Below are positions 8,454-16,947 of a stretch of 64,000 bases of DNA, piece after piece. How positions within the stretch are numbered: position 1 is the stretch's first letter; every line of letters starts with the position of its first letter. The notes below the pieces were generated by a model that had not been told where the DNA came from, made no database searches, and saw nothing but the letters and a program-made list of their open reading frames with translations. The stretch covers positions 682,001 to 746,000 of the forward strand of contig NZ_CP028913.1 in NCBI RefSeq assembly GCF_003070885.1, in the 5' to 3' direction. The DNA comes from Agromyces badenianii. GTDB taxonomy: Bacteria > Actinomycetota > Actinomycetes > Actinomycetales > Microbacteriaceae. The translations under genes were made by a program, and so were the position numbers.

Positions 8454-10181
8454 CTATTCCTCCTCGGTTCCGTTTCCGCTGTCGTCGTCGCCGCGGAGCG
8501 ATCCCGGGCGCACGATGCTCCGATAGACGCGCTCGACCGAGCTGTCGCGCGGAAGGATCGCCGCGACGTGGCCGTCGGGTCGAACGAGCACGACGGTGTC
8601 GTTCGAGACGCCGAGGCGGTCGCGGTACGCGTCTCCCGGGTCGAACAGCGAACGGCCGCGGAGGCCGGAGTCGTGAGGGGCGTCCCAACGGCTGACGATC
8701 CAGTGCTTGAGCCCCGGTGTCGTCGGGGCGGGCAGCGTCGGGCGTCGCCGGGCGTCGGTGAAGGTCAGGGCGACGAAGGAGTCCGCCGCGAGGTCGTGCA
8801 CGTAGACGTGTCCGCCTTCCGGGCCGAAGACCGTGCCGTCGGGGATGCGGTCGCCCACCCGGATCGGCGAGGGCTCCTCGCTGTCGGGTGACATCGACCA
8901 TTCGCCGGTGCCGTTCACGTCGAGCCGAACCCCGAGCAGGGTCCGAGTCATCGCGTGGCCCCAATCGGCGCGAGTCCTCACGCCGTCGTCGGACCCTTCC
9001 ATCGCTGCGCGGGCGAGCTCGGCCATCTGGGCGGATCCGCTCGAGGCGACGATCGACTGTTCGCGTTCGTAGGCGTCCAGCAGGCCCGGATCCGCCCATC
9101 CGCGCAGCACCCAGGCGAGGCGCCAGGCCATGTTCGACGCGTCGAGCACTCCGGTGTTCAGACCCAGTGCCCACATGGGCGTGATGAGGTGGGCGGCATC
9201 TCCCATGAGGAACACGCGGTCTTCACGCCAGCGCTGCGCCATGCGCAGGTGCACCGAGTAGATGTTCGTCCCGACCACGTCCACCTTGTCGACATCCCCG
9301 ATGAAGTGCAGGGCCTTCTCGCGCAGCTCCTCGAGCGTCGGTTCGGTCTCGTCCTGCGGCAGCGGGAAGAGGAAGCGCCAGCAGTGCGGTTGACGAACCA
9401 GGATCATCCATTCCTGCGGATCCGAGAAGTAGGCCAGGTAGGGGTAGTCCCGGGGGTTGTCGACATCGAGGTCGACCTTCAGGTCGACGAGCATGTAGCG
9501 CACCTCGAGCGTCTTGCCCTCGACGGGGATGCCGAGGAGCGAGCGGATCGTCGAGCGTCCGCCGTCGCACGCGAGCACGTACCGCGCCTCCATCTCGTAC
9601 GTGCCGCCGGGGCTCTCGATCTGCAGCGTGACGCTGTCCGCGTGCTGGTCGAATCCGACGACTCGGTGCCGCAGGCGAACCGCGTCGGGCACTCGCGAGC
9701 GGAGCTCCCCGTACAGCTGCTCTTCGAGCGCGTTCTGGGGGATGTTGATGACGAAGGGGAACCGCGTGTCCGCAGCGAGGGTGTCGGTTCGCACCGAGAA
9801 TCGCGCGTCGCCGGTGGATCGCTCGATGTCGCCGATCTCGTCGATCCGCATGGACTCGCGCAGCACCGGAGTGAGGGCATCGTATCGATGCAGCACCTCG
9901 AGCGTACGGGTCAGCACGGTGCCGGCCTTGGTCTGGCGCGAGAGCTCGGCATCGTCCTCGAGCACCACGACGGGGATGCCGTGCGAGATCAGTCCGAGGG
10001 CCGTGATGAGCCCGACCGGCCCGGCACCCACGATGACGACGGGCTGGGCGGTGGGGGCGTCATCGAGAGGGGACGAGTCAGCGGAAGCGTGTGTGGGCAT
10101 GTCAACTCCTTGAGTACGAAGGGTCACGGGACTGGAGGAGCCCGTCAGAGTGGTTGCATCGGATGCAGGAGCGGTGCTCAT
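8454..10181 (-). CDS. FAD-dependent aromatic monooxygenase, PheA/TfdB/MhpA type
   Basis: The 575 aa flavoprotein hydroxylase has the Rossmann FAD motif VVIVGAGPVGLITALGL, the DG motif (VLACDGGRSTIR) and the GD motif (VFLMGDAAHLITPMWALG). A thioredoxin-like C-terminal domain ends with LVRPDGHVAAIL, as in MhpA-type 3-(3-hydroxyphenyl)propionate hydroxylases. These enzymes use NAD(P)H and O2 to hydroxylate phenolic rings. The start at 10181 has a strong GGAGG 7 nt upstream and overlaps the Ldh-family gene by 4 nt. It is probably the first ring-attacking enzyme of the cluster. The substrate is unknown. Confidence 0.9.
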   Translation of the reverse strand: MSTAPASDATTLTGSSSPVTLRTQGVDMPTHASADSSPLDDAPTAQPVVIVGAGPVGLITALGLISHGIPVVVLEDDAELSRQTKAGTVLTRTLEVLHRYDALTPVLRESMRIDEIGDIERSTGDARFSVRTDTLAADTRFPFVINIPQNALEEQLYGELRSRVPDAVRLRHRVVGFDQHADSVTLQIESPGGTYEMEARYVLACDGGRSTIRSLLGIPVEGKTLEVRYMLVDLKVDLDVDNPRDYPYLAYFSDPQEWMILVRQPHCWRFLFPLPQDETEPTLEELREKALHFIGDVDKVDVVGTNIYSVHLRMAQRWREDRVFLMGDAAHLITPMWALGLNTGVLDASNMAWRLAWVLRGWADPGLLDAYEREQSIVASSGSAQMAELARAAMEGSDDGVRTRADWGHAMTRTLLGVRLDVNGTGEWSMSPDSEEPSPIRVGDRIPDGTVFGPEGGHVYVHDLAADSFVALTFTDARRRPTLPAPTTPGLKHWIVSRWDAPHDSGLRGRSLFDPGDAYRDRLGVSNDTVVLVRPDGHVAAILPRDSSVERVYRSIVRPGSLRGDDDSGNGTEEE

Positions 10182-11245
10182 GCTCGTCCTCCTGACGGAG
10201 GGGCTGGGACGGTCGCCCCGACGGCGGTGGCGGTGGCGATGAGGTCATCGAGCACCCGGGCGCTCACGGCCACCCCGGCACCGTTGGCCCGACGGGCCGC
10301 AGCCCGTGCACCGTGGCCCGGCAGACGGGGCGGCGCGTCGGTGTGCACGCCGGCCGCCAGGATCGGATCGACGAGCCGGCTCAGGCCGTCGGTGAAGCTC
10401 GCGGCCGGGAGGAACCGGTTCACGTCGATGGCGAGGAAGAACTGCGCGGAGTCGTTCGGCGCGGCGGTGTCGGCGTACAACCCCCGCACCTCGTGGCTGA
10501 CAGCGCCCCCCGAGAGCACCCCCGTGAGGATCTCCACGACCAGGGCGAGGCCGAAGCCCTTCGGGCCGCCTGCGGGCAGCAGCATCCCATCGATCGCCGC
10601 ATGTGCGTCGGTGGTCGGATTGCCGTCGCGATCGGTGGCCCAATGTTCCGGGATGGCGGAACCAGAGGAGGCAGCCATCCGGATCTTGCCGAGTGCGACC
10701 TCGGAGAGCGCCATGTCGAGCGTGAAGCTCCGCTCGTCGTCACCCGGAACGGCGACGGCGAACGGGTTGTTTCCGACGACGGGTTCTGCGCCGCCGGGAG
10801 CCGGCATCATCGGGCGGGTGTTCGATGCGGCGATGCCGATCATCCCGCGTGCCGCAGCGCGATCCGCGTACTGCGACGCTCGGCCGAAATGGAACGCGTG
10901 GCGCACGGTGACCACGCCGATGCCGAAGCGCTCGGCCTTCTCGATGGCGAGGTCCATCGCGCGCCGGGCGCTGAGCTGCCCGAGCGAGTGACCGGCATCC
11001 AGCACCGCCGTGGCGCCGTCGTCGGCGACGACCGCGGTCACGTCGGTCGCCGCCACCGACCCCCGCCGCAGGCGGTCGACGTACATCGGAACGAGCATCA
11101 CCCCGTGCGATGGCACGCCTGCTTCGTCGGCGGCGACGAGCGAGTCCGCGACGAACCGGGCGTCGTCGGGGGCGACTCCGGCCGCCTCGAAGACGGCCGC
11201 GGTCGTCTCCCGAAGCCAGATCGGATCTTGCGTAGAGGAAATCAT
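10178..11245 (-). CDS. Malate/L-lactate/ureidoglycolate dehydrogenase (Ldh2) family oxidoreductase
   Basis: The 355 aa NAD(P)-dependent 2-hydroxyacid/2-oxoacid oxidoreductase is of the Ldh2 (MDH/LDH type 2) family. It shows AADEAGVPSHGVMLVPMYV near residue 50, VTVRHAFHFGRASQYADRAA near 120 and NTRPMMPAPGG near 145. It is the first gene of the catabolic operon; an operator-like 17-bp site lies 10-26 nt upstream of the ATG at 11245. An upstream TTG (11254) is in frame but would start at the edge of that site. It may reduce a keto acid released by the pathway or oxidise the incoming substrate. Confidence 0.87.
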   Translation of the reverse strand: MISSTQDPIWLRETTAAVFEAAGVAPDDARFVADSLVAADEAGVPSHGVMLVPMYVDRLRRGSVAATDVTAVVADDGATAVLDAGHSLGQLSARRAMDLAIEKAERFGIGVVTVRHAFHFGRASQYADRAAARGMIGIAASNTRPMMPAPGGAEPVVGNNPFAVAVPGDDERSFTLDMALSEVALGKIRMAASSGSAIPEHWATDRDGNPTTDAHAAIDGMLLPAGGPKGFGLALVVEILTGVLSGGAVSHEVRGLYADTAAPNDSAQFFLAIDVNRFLPAASFTDGLSRLVDPILAAGVHTDAPPRLPGHGARAAARRANGAGVAVSARVLDDLIATATAVGATVPAPPSGGRA

Positions 11246-11254
11246 GGTCACCAA

Positions 11255-11271
11255 ATCTGATATGTGATCAC
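11255..11271 (-). promoter_or_regulatory. Candidate GntR operator A, upstream of the catabolic operon
   Basis: The plus strand reads ATCTGATATGTGATCAC, an imperfect dyad (ATC...GAT around GATAT). It matches site B at 14646-14662 in 15 of 17 positions. On the minus strand a possible -10 (TATCAG, 11262-11257) lies inside it. A possible -35 (TTCGAC, 11284-11279) stands 16 bp upstream, the same spacing and register as at site B. Binding here would block the promoter. The likely ligand-responsive protein is the GntR encoded at 11308-12006. Confidence 0.68.
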
Positions 11272-11307
11272 GGAGGTGGTCGAAGCGGAGCCGGACTCGC
11301 GCTCGTG

Positions 11308-12006
11308 TCAGGAGCTCATCGCGGTGTTGATGCGCTGCATCGCCGCGTTGAGGTGCACCTGTACGGCCTGCTGTGCTCGCTCGACATCGTGCGAGGAACA
11401 GGCTTGAAGGATCTCGTCATGTTCTTCATGGGTCCGGCGGCGTGCGCCGGGATCGGTCGGAGACGCGAAGCGATACCGCTCGCTGTTCTGCCAGACCGGC
11501 TCGAGTGATCTCAGCAGCCACCGAGCTCCGGACGCGCGATAGATGGCGAAGTGGAAGGCCGTGTGCGCGCGTCTCGCCGCATCGACGTTGCCGGCTTCGA
11601 TGAACCGTTCATGCTCTTCGAGCGCCTGCGCGGCCTCCTTCTCATGCGCGGCCGAGAACGTCTTGGCGGCTTCGGCCACCAGAGCCCTCTCGAGCACGAG
11701 ACGGGTGCGGTAGGTGTCTTCGAGGTCGCTGACGGAGAGCTCGACGACGCGTGCCCCGCGATGCGGGACGACTTCGACCAGACCGAGGGCCGCGACCCGT
11801 CGAAGCGCCTCGCGAACCGGCATCGAACTCGTCTCGTAGGTCGAGGCGAGGTCTTGGATGCGAAGCCACGTGCCTGCTGGGTACTCTCCTCGGAGGATGG
11901 CCAGGTGAATGGCCTCGGCGACGGTATCGGCGAGCGTGCGGTGGCCGATCAGGTTCGATCCCGGAGGAGCGAAGCCGGGCGGTGTCGCACCAGGGAAGGT
12001 CGTCAT
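11308..12006 (-). CDS. GntR-family transcriptional regulator (FCD/VanR-type)
   Basis: The 232 aa regulator has an N-terminal winged helix (about residues 15-80; LADTVAEAIHLAILRGEYP and SSMPVREALRRVAALGLVEV). An all-helical FCD-type ligand domain follows, with the metal- or ligand-binding pattern around RRAHTAFHFAIYRASGARWL and HLNAAMQRINTA at the end. The ATG at 12006 overlaps the permease stop (ATGA), so it is the fourth gene of the transporter operon. It sits between the importer and the enzymes, with matching operator-like sites before each. It is therefore the obvious local repressor, probably released by the substrate or an intermediate. Confidence 0.92.
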   Translation of the reverse strand: MTTFPGATPPGFAPPGSNLIGHRTLADTVAEAIHLAILRGEYPAGTWLRIQDLASTYETSSMPVREALRRVAALGLVEVVPHRGARVVELSVSDLEDTYRTRLVLERALVAEAAKTFSAAHEKEAAQALEEHERFIEAGNVDAARRAHTAFHFAIYRASGARWLLRSLEPVWQNSERYRFASPTDPGARRRTHEEHDEILQACSSHDVERAQQAVQVHLNAAMQRINTAMSS

Positions 12007-12812
12007 CGGTTCTCCTCCGCCCACGGCAACAAGCGCTTCTCGATGAGCACCAAGATATAGAACAACGCGATGCTGATGATAGCGAGCAGCAGGATGGCCG
12101 AGAAGGCGAGCGCCATGTTCGCGCTCGCACCGGACTGCACGATGACGAATCCGAGACCCGACGACGCCCCGACGAACTCGCCGATCACCGCACCGATGAC
12201 GGCGAGCGTGATCGCGTTCTTCAGGCCGACGAAGATCTGCGGCATCGCCCACCACAGGCGCACCTTGGTGAACTCCTGGATCGGTCGCGCCGAGAGCGAT
12301 GCGGTCAACTCCACCAGGTCCGACGGGGTGGACCGAAGTCCCGAAACCGTCGAGAGCACGATCGGGAAGAAGCACAGGAGGACGACCATGACGATCTTCG
12401 GCGTGATGCCGAACCCCATCCAGACGAGCAGGATCGGGGCGATCGCCACCTTCGGCACGGAGTTGACCGCGAGCAGCAGGGGGTACAGCATCTGCTCGAG
12501 CACCTTGGAGCGCGCGATCGCCATGGCAAGCGGAACGCCGATCACGATCGCGATCAGGAAGCCGAGGACCGTCTCGAGGAGCGTCACCAGCGTCTGCTGC
12601 ATCAAGAACGCGAAGTTCTCGAACAGCGTCTCGATGACGAGCTGCGGGCCGGGGACGATGAACGCCGGTACCGCGAAGATCTCGGTGGCGGCCCACCAGA
12701 GGCCGATCGCGATCACCACGGCGGCCAGCGGCAGGAGCACCGCCCGCACCGCGGCGCCGCGGTTGGGGACGACACGGCTGGGGACGACGGGGGTACGAGC
12801 TGTCACAGTCAT
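12003..12812 (-). CDS. ABC transporter permease, SsuC/TauC-like
   Basis: This is a 269 aa inner-membrane permease of the nitrate/sulfonate/taurine class with about six TM helices. The EAA loop is near residues 175-200 (ALIxSTPKVAIAPILLVWMGFGITPK-like region earlier, WWAMPQIFVGLKNAITLAVIG later). It overlaps the ATPase gene by 4 nt upstream and the GntR gene by 4 nt downstream. Together with the ATPase and lipoprotein it forms a complete importer for a small organic anion, presumably the substrate of the adjacent enzymes. Confidence 0.9.
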   Translation of the reverse strand: MTVTARTPVVPSRVVPNRGAAVRAVLLPLAAVVIAIGLWWAATEIFAVPAFIVPGPQLVIETLFENFAFLMQQTLVTLLETVLGFLIAIVIGVPLAMAIARSKVLEQMLYPLLLAVNSVPKVAIAPILLVWMGFGITPKIVMVVLLCFFPIVLSTVSGLRSTPSDLVELTASLSARPIQEFTKVRLWWAMPQIFVGLKNAITLAVIGAVIGEFVGASSGLGFVIVQSGASANMALAFSAILLLAIISIALFYILVLIEKRLLPWAEENR

Positions 12813-13579
12813 GCTGCGGCCGTTTCATTCGTGGGGTGGAGCAGGTCGTGCAAGCGGGCGCTGATCCGAGCGACATCCTCGATGTGCGCGCCCTGCCCGA
12901 GTGTGCGGGGGCGCGGGATGTCGACCTTCACGATCTCCCGGATGCGCCCGGGACGCGGCGTCATGACGACGACGCGATCCGCGAGCAGCACGGCCTCGTC
13001 GATGGAGTGGGTGACGAACACGATGGTGGTGCTCTCGTCCGCGACGATGCGCTGCAACTCATTGGAGAGTTCGGCGCGCGTCAAGGCGTCGAGCGCCGAG
13101 AACGGCTCGTCCATCAGCAGCACCTGGGGGCGCTGCAGCAAGGACCGGCACAGCGAGACCCGCTGCTGCATTCCGCCCGAGAGCTCGTGCGGGAGCTTCT
13201 TCTCGAAGCCCGCCAGGCCGGCGAGCGTGAGCAGTTCCTCTGCGCGCACGCGGCTTTGACGCCGGTCGAGCTTCAAGATCTCGGCCGGCAGCAGCACGTT
13301 GTCGATGACGGAGCGCCACGGGAGAAGGGCGGGGCGCTGGAACATGAAGCTGACGTCGCGTCGCGGTCCGGAGACCGGGTCGCCGGCGACGGCGACCCTG
13401 CCTCCGGTTGGGGGGACCAGCCCCGAGATCGCCCTCAGCAGTGTCGACTTTCCGCAACCGGAACGGCCGACGAGGGTGACGAACTCGTTCTCCTCGACCG
13501 TGAGGTCGATCCCCTCGAGCGCGTGCACGGTGCCCGTGCGGGTCTCGAAGATCTGAGTGAGGTCGTGGATGTCAATCAT
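12809..13579 (-). CDS. ABC transporter ATPase, SsuB/TauB-like
   Basis: The 256 aa nucleotide-binding subunit has Walker A GRSGCGKSTLL (about residue 37), the Q-loop (FMFQRPALLPW), signature LSGGMQQRVSL and Walker B VLLMDEPFSALD, and the H-loop in VFVTHSIDEAV. These are typical of nitrate/sulfonate/taurine importers. The start overlaps the stop of the lipoprotein gene (ATGA), and its own stop overlaps the permease start. Translational coupling of all four genes indicates fixed stoichiometry. Confidence 0.93.
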   Translation of the reverse strand: MIDIHDLTQIFETRTGTVHALEGIDLTVEENEFVTLVGRSGCGKSTLLRAISGLVPPTGGRVAVAGDPVSGPRRDVSFMFQRPALLPWRSVIDNVLLPAEILKLDRRQSRVRAEELLTLAGLAGFEKKLPHELSGGMQQRVSLCRSLLQRPQVLLMDEPFSALDALTRAELSNELQRIVADESTTIVFVTHSIDEAVLLADRVVVMTPRPGRIREIVKVDIPRPRTLGQGAHIEDVARISARLHDLLHPTNETAAA

Positions 13580-14589
13580 GACCCGGCTCCTGGAAGCAGA
13601 TCGAACGAGACCAGCTCCTCGGCCGTCACGTCGCCGGTGATCGCAGCGCTCAGGGTCTCGATGACCACGTCGACGCGGGCCGGATCCATGGATCCGAGCT
13701 CGCCCTCACCCGGTACGAACGGCGCCATGAGCTCGATCTCGGCTGCTGCCGCCTTCGCATCCTGGGTGGGGTGGTACTTCTTGAGGATCTCGCCGCTCTC
13801 TTCGGGGTGCTCGATGGAGTACTCGAGGCCCTTCAGCAGCGCCGTCCGGAAGCGCTCGACGAGTTCGGGGTTGGTGGTGGCGATCTCGTCGGACGTCATG
13901 AGCACGGTGCCGTAGAGGTCGGGCAGCTCGTCGCCGTACGGGAGGACCACGACGTCGCGTCCCTGTGCGACCGAGGCGATGAGCGGCTCACCGACGACGA
14001 ACTGTCCGATCGCGTCCGCCTGGTGCGTCGCCAGCACCTGGGGAAGGGTCGGCGGCGCCGCCGGGACGTGCGAGACGGTGGAGGCGTCGATTCCCGCCTT
14101 CTCGGCGTACGCCGGGAAGATGACCTCGTTCGTCGAACCGGGCTGGTCGGCGATCGTCTTGCCCTCGAGGTCTTTCGGAGATTCGATGCCATAGCCCTCG
14201 AGCGTCACGATCGCGGCGAGCGTGCGCTGCTGGATCGCCGCGACGGCAGTGACGGGCAGATCTTCGTTGGCCACCGTCACGACGGCGGCCGAGAAGTCGA
14301 CGGGACCGAAATCGGCGCTCCCGCTGGCGATGAGTTTCATGACGTCGACGGAGCCCGACCCGGGCTCGATCGTGATGTCGATGCCGACCTCGTCGAAGTA
14401 CCCGAGCTCCTCGGCGACGTACACGTAGGCGTCACGGCCGAACGTGTTGAAGCCGGTGAGGTAGCGGACGGACTCTCGCTCACCTTCGAATGACGACGAT
14501 TCGGCGGGCGCCGGCGCCTCTGAGGAGCACGCGGCGAGACCCAGGACGAGGGGGATGGACAGGGCGGCGAAGCACTTGCGGTACGACAT
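13576..14589 (-). CDS. ABC transporter substrate-binding lipoprotein, SsuA/THI5-like (NMT1 fold)
   Basis: The 337 aa secreted lipoprotein starts with MSYRKCFAALSIPLVLGLAAC; the lipobox LAAC is followed by SSEAP. The mature part is an NMT1/SsuA-type type-2 periplasmic-binding fold (GYFDEVGIDITIEPGSGSV, GSADFGPVDFSAAVV). It binds the imported compound outside the membrane. The ATG at 14589 has AGGAGG at ideal spacing; a longer frame to 14634 has no such site. It is the first gene of the transporter operon, and a GntR-type site lies 57 bp upstream. The family is used for sulfonates, nitrate, pyrimidine precursors and aromatic acids, so the ligand stays open. Confidence 0.9.
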   Translation of the reverse strand: MSYRKCFAALSIPLVLGLAACSSEAPAPAESSSFEGERESVRYLTGFNTFGRDAYVYVAEELGYFDEVGIDITIEPGSGSVDVMKLIASGSADFGPVDFSAAVVTVANEDLPVTAVAAIQQRTLAAIVTLEGYGIESPKDLEGKTIADQPGSTNEVIFPAYAEKAGIDASTVSHVPAAPPTLPQVLATHQADAIGQFVVGEPLIASVAQGRDVVVLPYGDELPDLYGTVLMTSDEIATTNPELVERFRTALLKGLEYSIEHPEESGEILKKYHPTQDAKAAAAEIELMAPFVPGEGELGSMDPARVDVVIETLSAAITGDVTAEELVSFDLLPGAGS

Positions 14590-14645
14590 TAGGCCTCCTA
14601 GGCGGTGGGCTGCTCGCCTATGAGCAGCTGCCACGAGTGAGTCTA

Positions 14646-14662
14646 ATCAGATATTTGATCAC
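14646..14662 (-). promoter_or_regulatory. Candidate GntR operator B, upstream of the ABC transporter operon
   Basis: The plus strand reads ATCAGATATTTGATCAC, a near twin of site A at 11255-11271. On the minus strand a -10-like TATCTG (14653-14648) lies inside it, and a -35-like TTGCAC (14675-14670) stands 16 bp away. The site is also about 80 bp upstream of the divergent MFS gene, so that gene might share the control. Confidence 0.68.
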
Positions 14663-14698
14663 ATCTCAAGTGCAATTCGTCCCTGATTCATGGATCGT

Positions 14699-14713
14699 TG
14701 CACGGTCCGTGCA
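14699..14713. promoter_or_regulatory. Perfect 7+1+7 palindrome upstream of the MFS gene
   Basis: TGCACGG-T-CCGTGCA is a perfect inverted repeat with a single central base. It lies 29-43 bp before the MFS start codon at 14742 and is distinct from the GntR-like site. It looks like an operator for a dimeric regulator, but no regulator gene is adjacent. Confidence 0.5.
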
Positions 14714-14741
14714 TTCCGCGACCGGGCATAGGGTTGAACGG

Positions 14742-16235
14742 ATGTCGCACGCGCCTGAGACCCGGTCGATCACCCTGCCCGAAGGCCACCGATGGCGCGC
14801 CTACTGGGTGTGTGTCGCCGTGGCCGCACTCACCATCCTCGACCTCTCGAAGGTCAATGTGGGGCTGCCCGCCATCGAGGACGCCTTCGGGGCCGGCTCG
14901 ACCGAGCTGCAGCTCATCGTCGCCGGATACGTGCTGACCTTCGGCCTGACGCTCGTGCCGGCCGGGCGCATCGGCGACCAGCGCTCGCGCAAGACGCTCT
15001 TCATCGTCGGCCTCAGCCTCTTCGCGCTCACGAGCCTCGCGGCCGCACTCGCACCGAACGTCGGCGTCCTGCTCGTCGCCCGCCTGTTGCAGGGCGTCGC
15101 AGCCGGCATCCAGATGCCGCAGGTGCTCGGCATCATCCAGGAGCTCTTCACCGGCAAGGAGCGCGGCAAGGCCTTCGGGCTCTTCGGCGCGACGATCGGC
15201 CTGGCGACGGCCTTCGGGCCGACGCTCGGCGGGCTGATGATCGCGATCGGCGGCCCCGAAGACGGCTGGCGCGGGATCTTCTGGATGAACGTGCCGCTCG
15301 CCCTCGCCGCGATCGCACTCGCGATCTGGCTGCTGCCCGTGACGAGGCGTCCGTCGAAGAAGCCGCTCTCGCTCGACCCCGTCGGCGTCGGGCTCTTCGC
15401 GGTCACGGTGATCTCGCTCATGTGGCCCTTCCTCTTCACGACGGGCTCGCCGAGCGACAATCCCGCGCGCTGGTGGGTGCTCGTCGTCTTCGTGTTCGCG
15501 ATCACCGCGTTCATCGCGTGGGAGCGGCGGTACGCGGCATCCGGAAAGCACCCGCTCGTGCCGATCGGCCTCTTCGGCGTGAGCTCGTTCCGCAACGGCA
15601 CGGCCCTCGCGAGCGTGTACTTCGCCGCGATGCCCTCGATGTTTTTGCTCACGACCCTGTACCTGCAGCACGGCCTCGGCCTCGAGGCCGTCTTCGCCGG
15701 CATGGTGGGCATCGGCTTCGCGCTCATGAGCGCGGTCGGCTCGTGGGTCGGTGGCACGCTCGTGAACCGCATCGGCCGGCCGCTCGTCGTCTGGGGCCTC
15801 GCCTTGCTGCTCGTCGGCATCGGGCTGCTCGTGCTGTTCGCCCTCGTGACGCCGCCCGAGGTGACGCCGTGGGCGATGGCGGGCGCAATGGTGATCGGCG
15901 GTGCCGGCGGCGGTCTCGTCGTCTCGCCGAACCAGACGCTGACGCTCATGGACATCCCGGTGAAGCAGGGCGGGCTGGCCGGTTCCGTCGGGCAGCTCGG
16001 CCAGCGCATCGGCACCGCGATCGGCACGGCGGTCACGCTCTCCCTCTTCTACTCGACGATCTTCCGGGAATCCGACGGCAACCCCGATCTCGCGGTGTAC
16101 CACCACGCGTACGGGATCGGCATGCTCGCCGTCGCAATCCTCGTCGCGATCGCCTTCGCGATCGGCGTGGCCGACCTCGGGCTGCGGCGCCGCCAGCGGA
16201 GCGCGCTCGGCGGCGCCGAGCCGGCGGTCGGCTGA
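14742..16235 (+). CDS. MFS transporter, DHA2 (EmrB/QacA) family
   Basis: The 497 aa drug:H+ antiporter-like permease has about 14 hydrophobic helices. Typical motifs are LDLSKVNVGLPAIEDAFG at TM1 (the D/N-V-A/G-LP-I signature), the loop 2-3 motif RIGDQRSRKTLF, and motif C in TM5 (GATIGLATAFGPTLGGLM). The start at 14742 follows a short leader containing a perfect palindrome. Divergent from the catabolic transporter operon, it may export a toxic substrate or intermediate of that pathway, or be unrelated. Confidence 0.88.
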   Translation: MSHAPETRSITLPEGHRWRAYWVCVAVAALTILDLSKVNVGLPAIEDAFGAGSTELQLIVAGYVLTFGLTLVPAGRIGDQRSRKTLFIVGLSLFALTSLAAALAPNVGVLLVARLLQGVAAGIQMPQVLGIIQELFTGKERGKAFGLFGATIGLATAFGPTLGGLMIAIGGPEDGWRGIFWMNVPLALAAIALAIWLLPVTRRPSKKPLSLDPVGVGLFAVTVISLMWPFLFTTGSPSDNPARWWVLVVFVFAITAFIAWERRYAASGKHPLVPIGLFGVSSFRNGTALASVYFAAMPSMFLLTTLYLQHGLGLEAVFAGMVGIGFALMSAVGSWVGGTLVNRIGRPLVVWGLALLLVGIGLLVLFALVTPPEVTPWAMAGAMVIGGAGGGLVVSPNQTLTLMDIPVKQGGLAGSVGQLGQRIGTAIGTAVTLSLFYSTIFRESDGNPDLAVYHHAYGIGMLAVAILVAIAFAIGVADLGLRRRQRSALGGAEPAVG

Positions 16236-16247
16236 GACGCCGCCGGG

Positions 16248-16943
16248 TCAGCGGATCGCGAGGATCCTCGCGCGCTCGGGCTTGTCGTAGTGTTCGATCG
16301 CCGCGCGCAGCGCGACCCGCGGCATCGTGGCGGCGTGCCGTTCGACGTACGCCGTGAGCCGCACGCGGTCGAGATCGCCCGCGGCGCGGAGCACCCAGCC
16401 GAGCGCCTTCTGCACGAACGGCTCGGGGTCGTCGGCGAGGGTTTCGGCGAGCTCGAACGCGTCGTCGAGCTCACCGCGACGAAGGAAGGCGAAGGTCGCC
16501 ACGAGCGCGGTGCGCCGCTCGGGCCAGAACGAGGATGCCGCGAGCCGGGCGAGCGGGGAGCGATCACGGTCGAGCAGGTGACCGCCGACGACGTCGCGCG
16601 CGGCGAGGTCGACGAGGTCCCACTGGTCGATGCGGTCGTGCCGGCGGAGGTAGAGCTCGTAGAGTTCGGTGCGCCGGGTCTCGGCGGTCTTCGGCCGTGC
16701 GGCGCACTTGCCCATGATGCTGCAGGCGAGGGCGCGCACCTCGTGGGTGGGCTGAGCGAGCAGCACCTCGAGTTCGGCTGCCGGCAGTTCCAGCGCGGTC
16801 TTCGCGAGGTCGAAGACCGCGCCCATGCGCACCCCGATGAAGGGAGCATCGGGGTCGGTCGGGAAGTACTTCGTGTACTTCTCGCGCTCCTCATCGCTCG
16901 CGAGCCCTTCGAGCGTCGCGATCAGCCCCGCGGCATCCGTCAT
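16248..16943 (-). CDS. AlkD-like DNA alkylation repair protein (HEAT-like repeats)
   Basis: The 231 aa all-helical protein is of the DNA alkylation repair (AlkD/AlkC) superfamily. The core ALACSIMGKCAA, HDRIDQWDLVDLAA and DPEPFVQKALGWVLRAAG are the recurring family blocks; Trp and Asp of the DQWDLVD region match the alkylbase-binding cleft. AlkD excises positively charged alkylpurines without base flipping. It starts 4 bp after the stop of the F420/NADP oxidoreductase gene and so is probably the second gene of that pair. Its 3' end faces the MFS gene 12 bp away. Confidence 0.82.
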   Translation of the reverse strand: MTDAAGLIATLEGLASDEEREKYTKYFPTDPDAPFIGVRMGAVFDLAKTALELPAAELEVLLAQPTHEVRALACSIMGKCAARPKTAETRRTELYELYLRRHDRIDQWDLVDLAARDVVGGHLLDRDRSPLARLAASSFWPERRTALVATFAFLRRGELDDAFELAETLADDPEPFVQKALGWVLRAAGDLDRVRLTAYVERHAATMPRVALRAAIEHYDKPERARILAIR

Positions 16944-16947
16944 CGGC

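Noticed and set aside
4085..14742. Genomic island or mobile element carrying the catabolic cluster
   Set aside because: No integrase, direct-repeat ends or clear base-composition change; the tRNA-Ala at 3831 is intact but no repeat of its 3' end was seen beyond the cluster.
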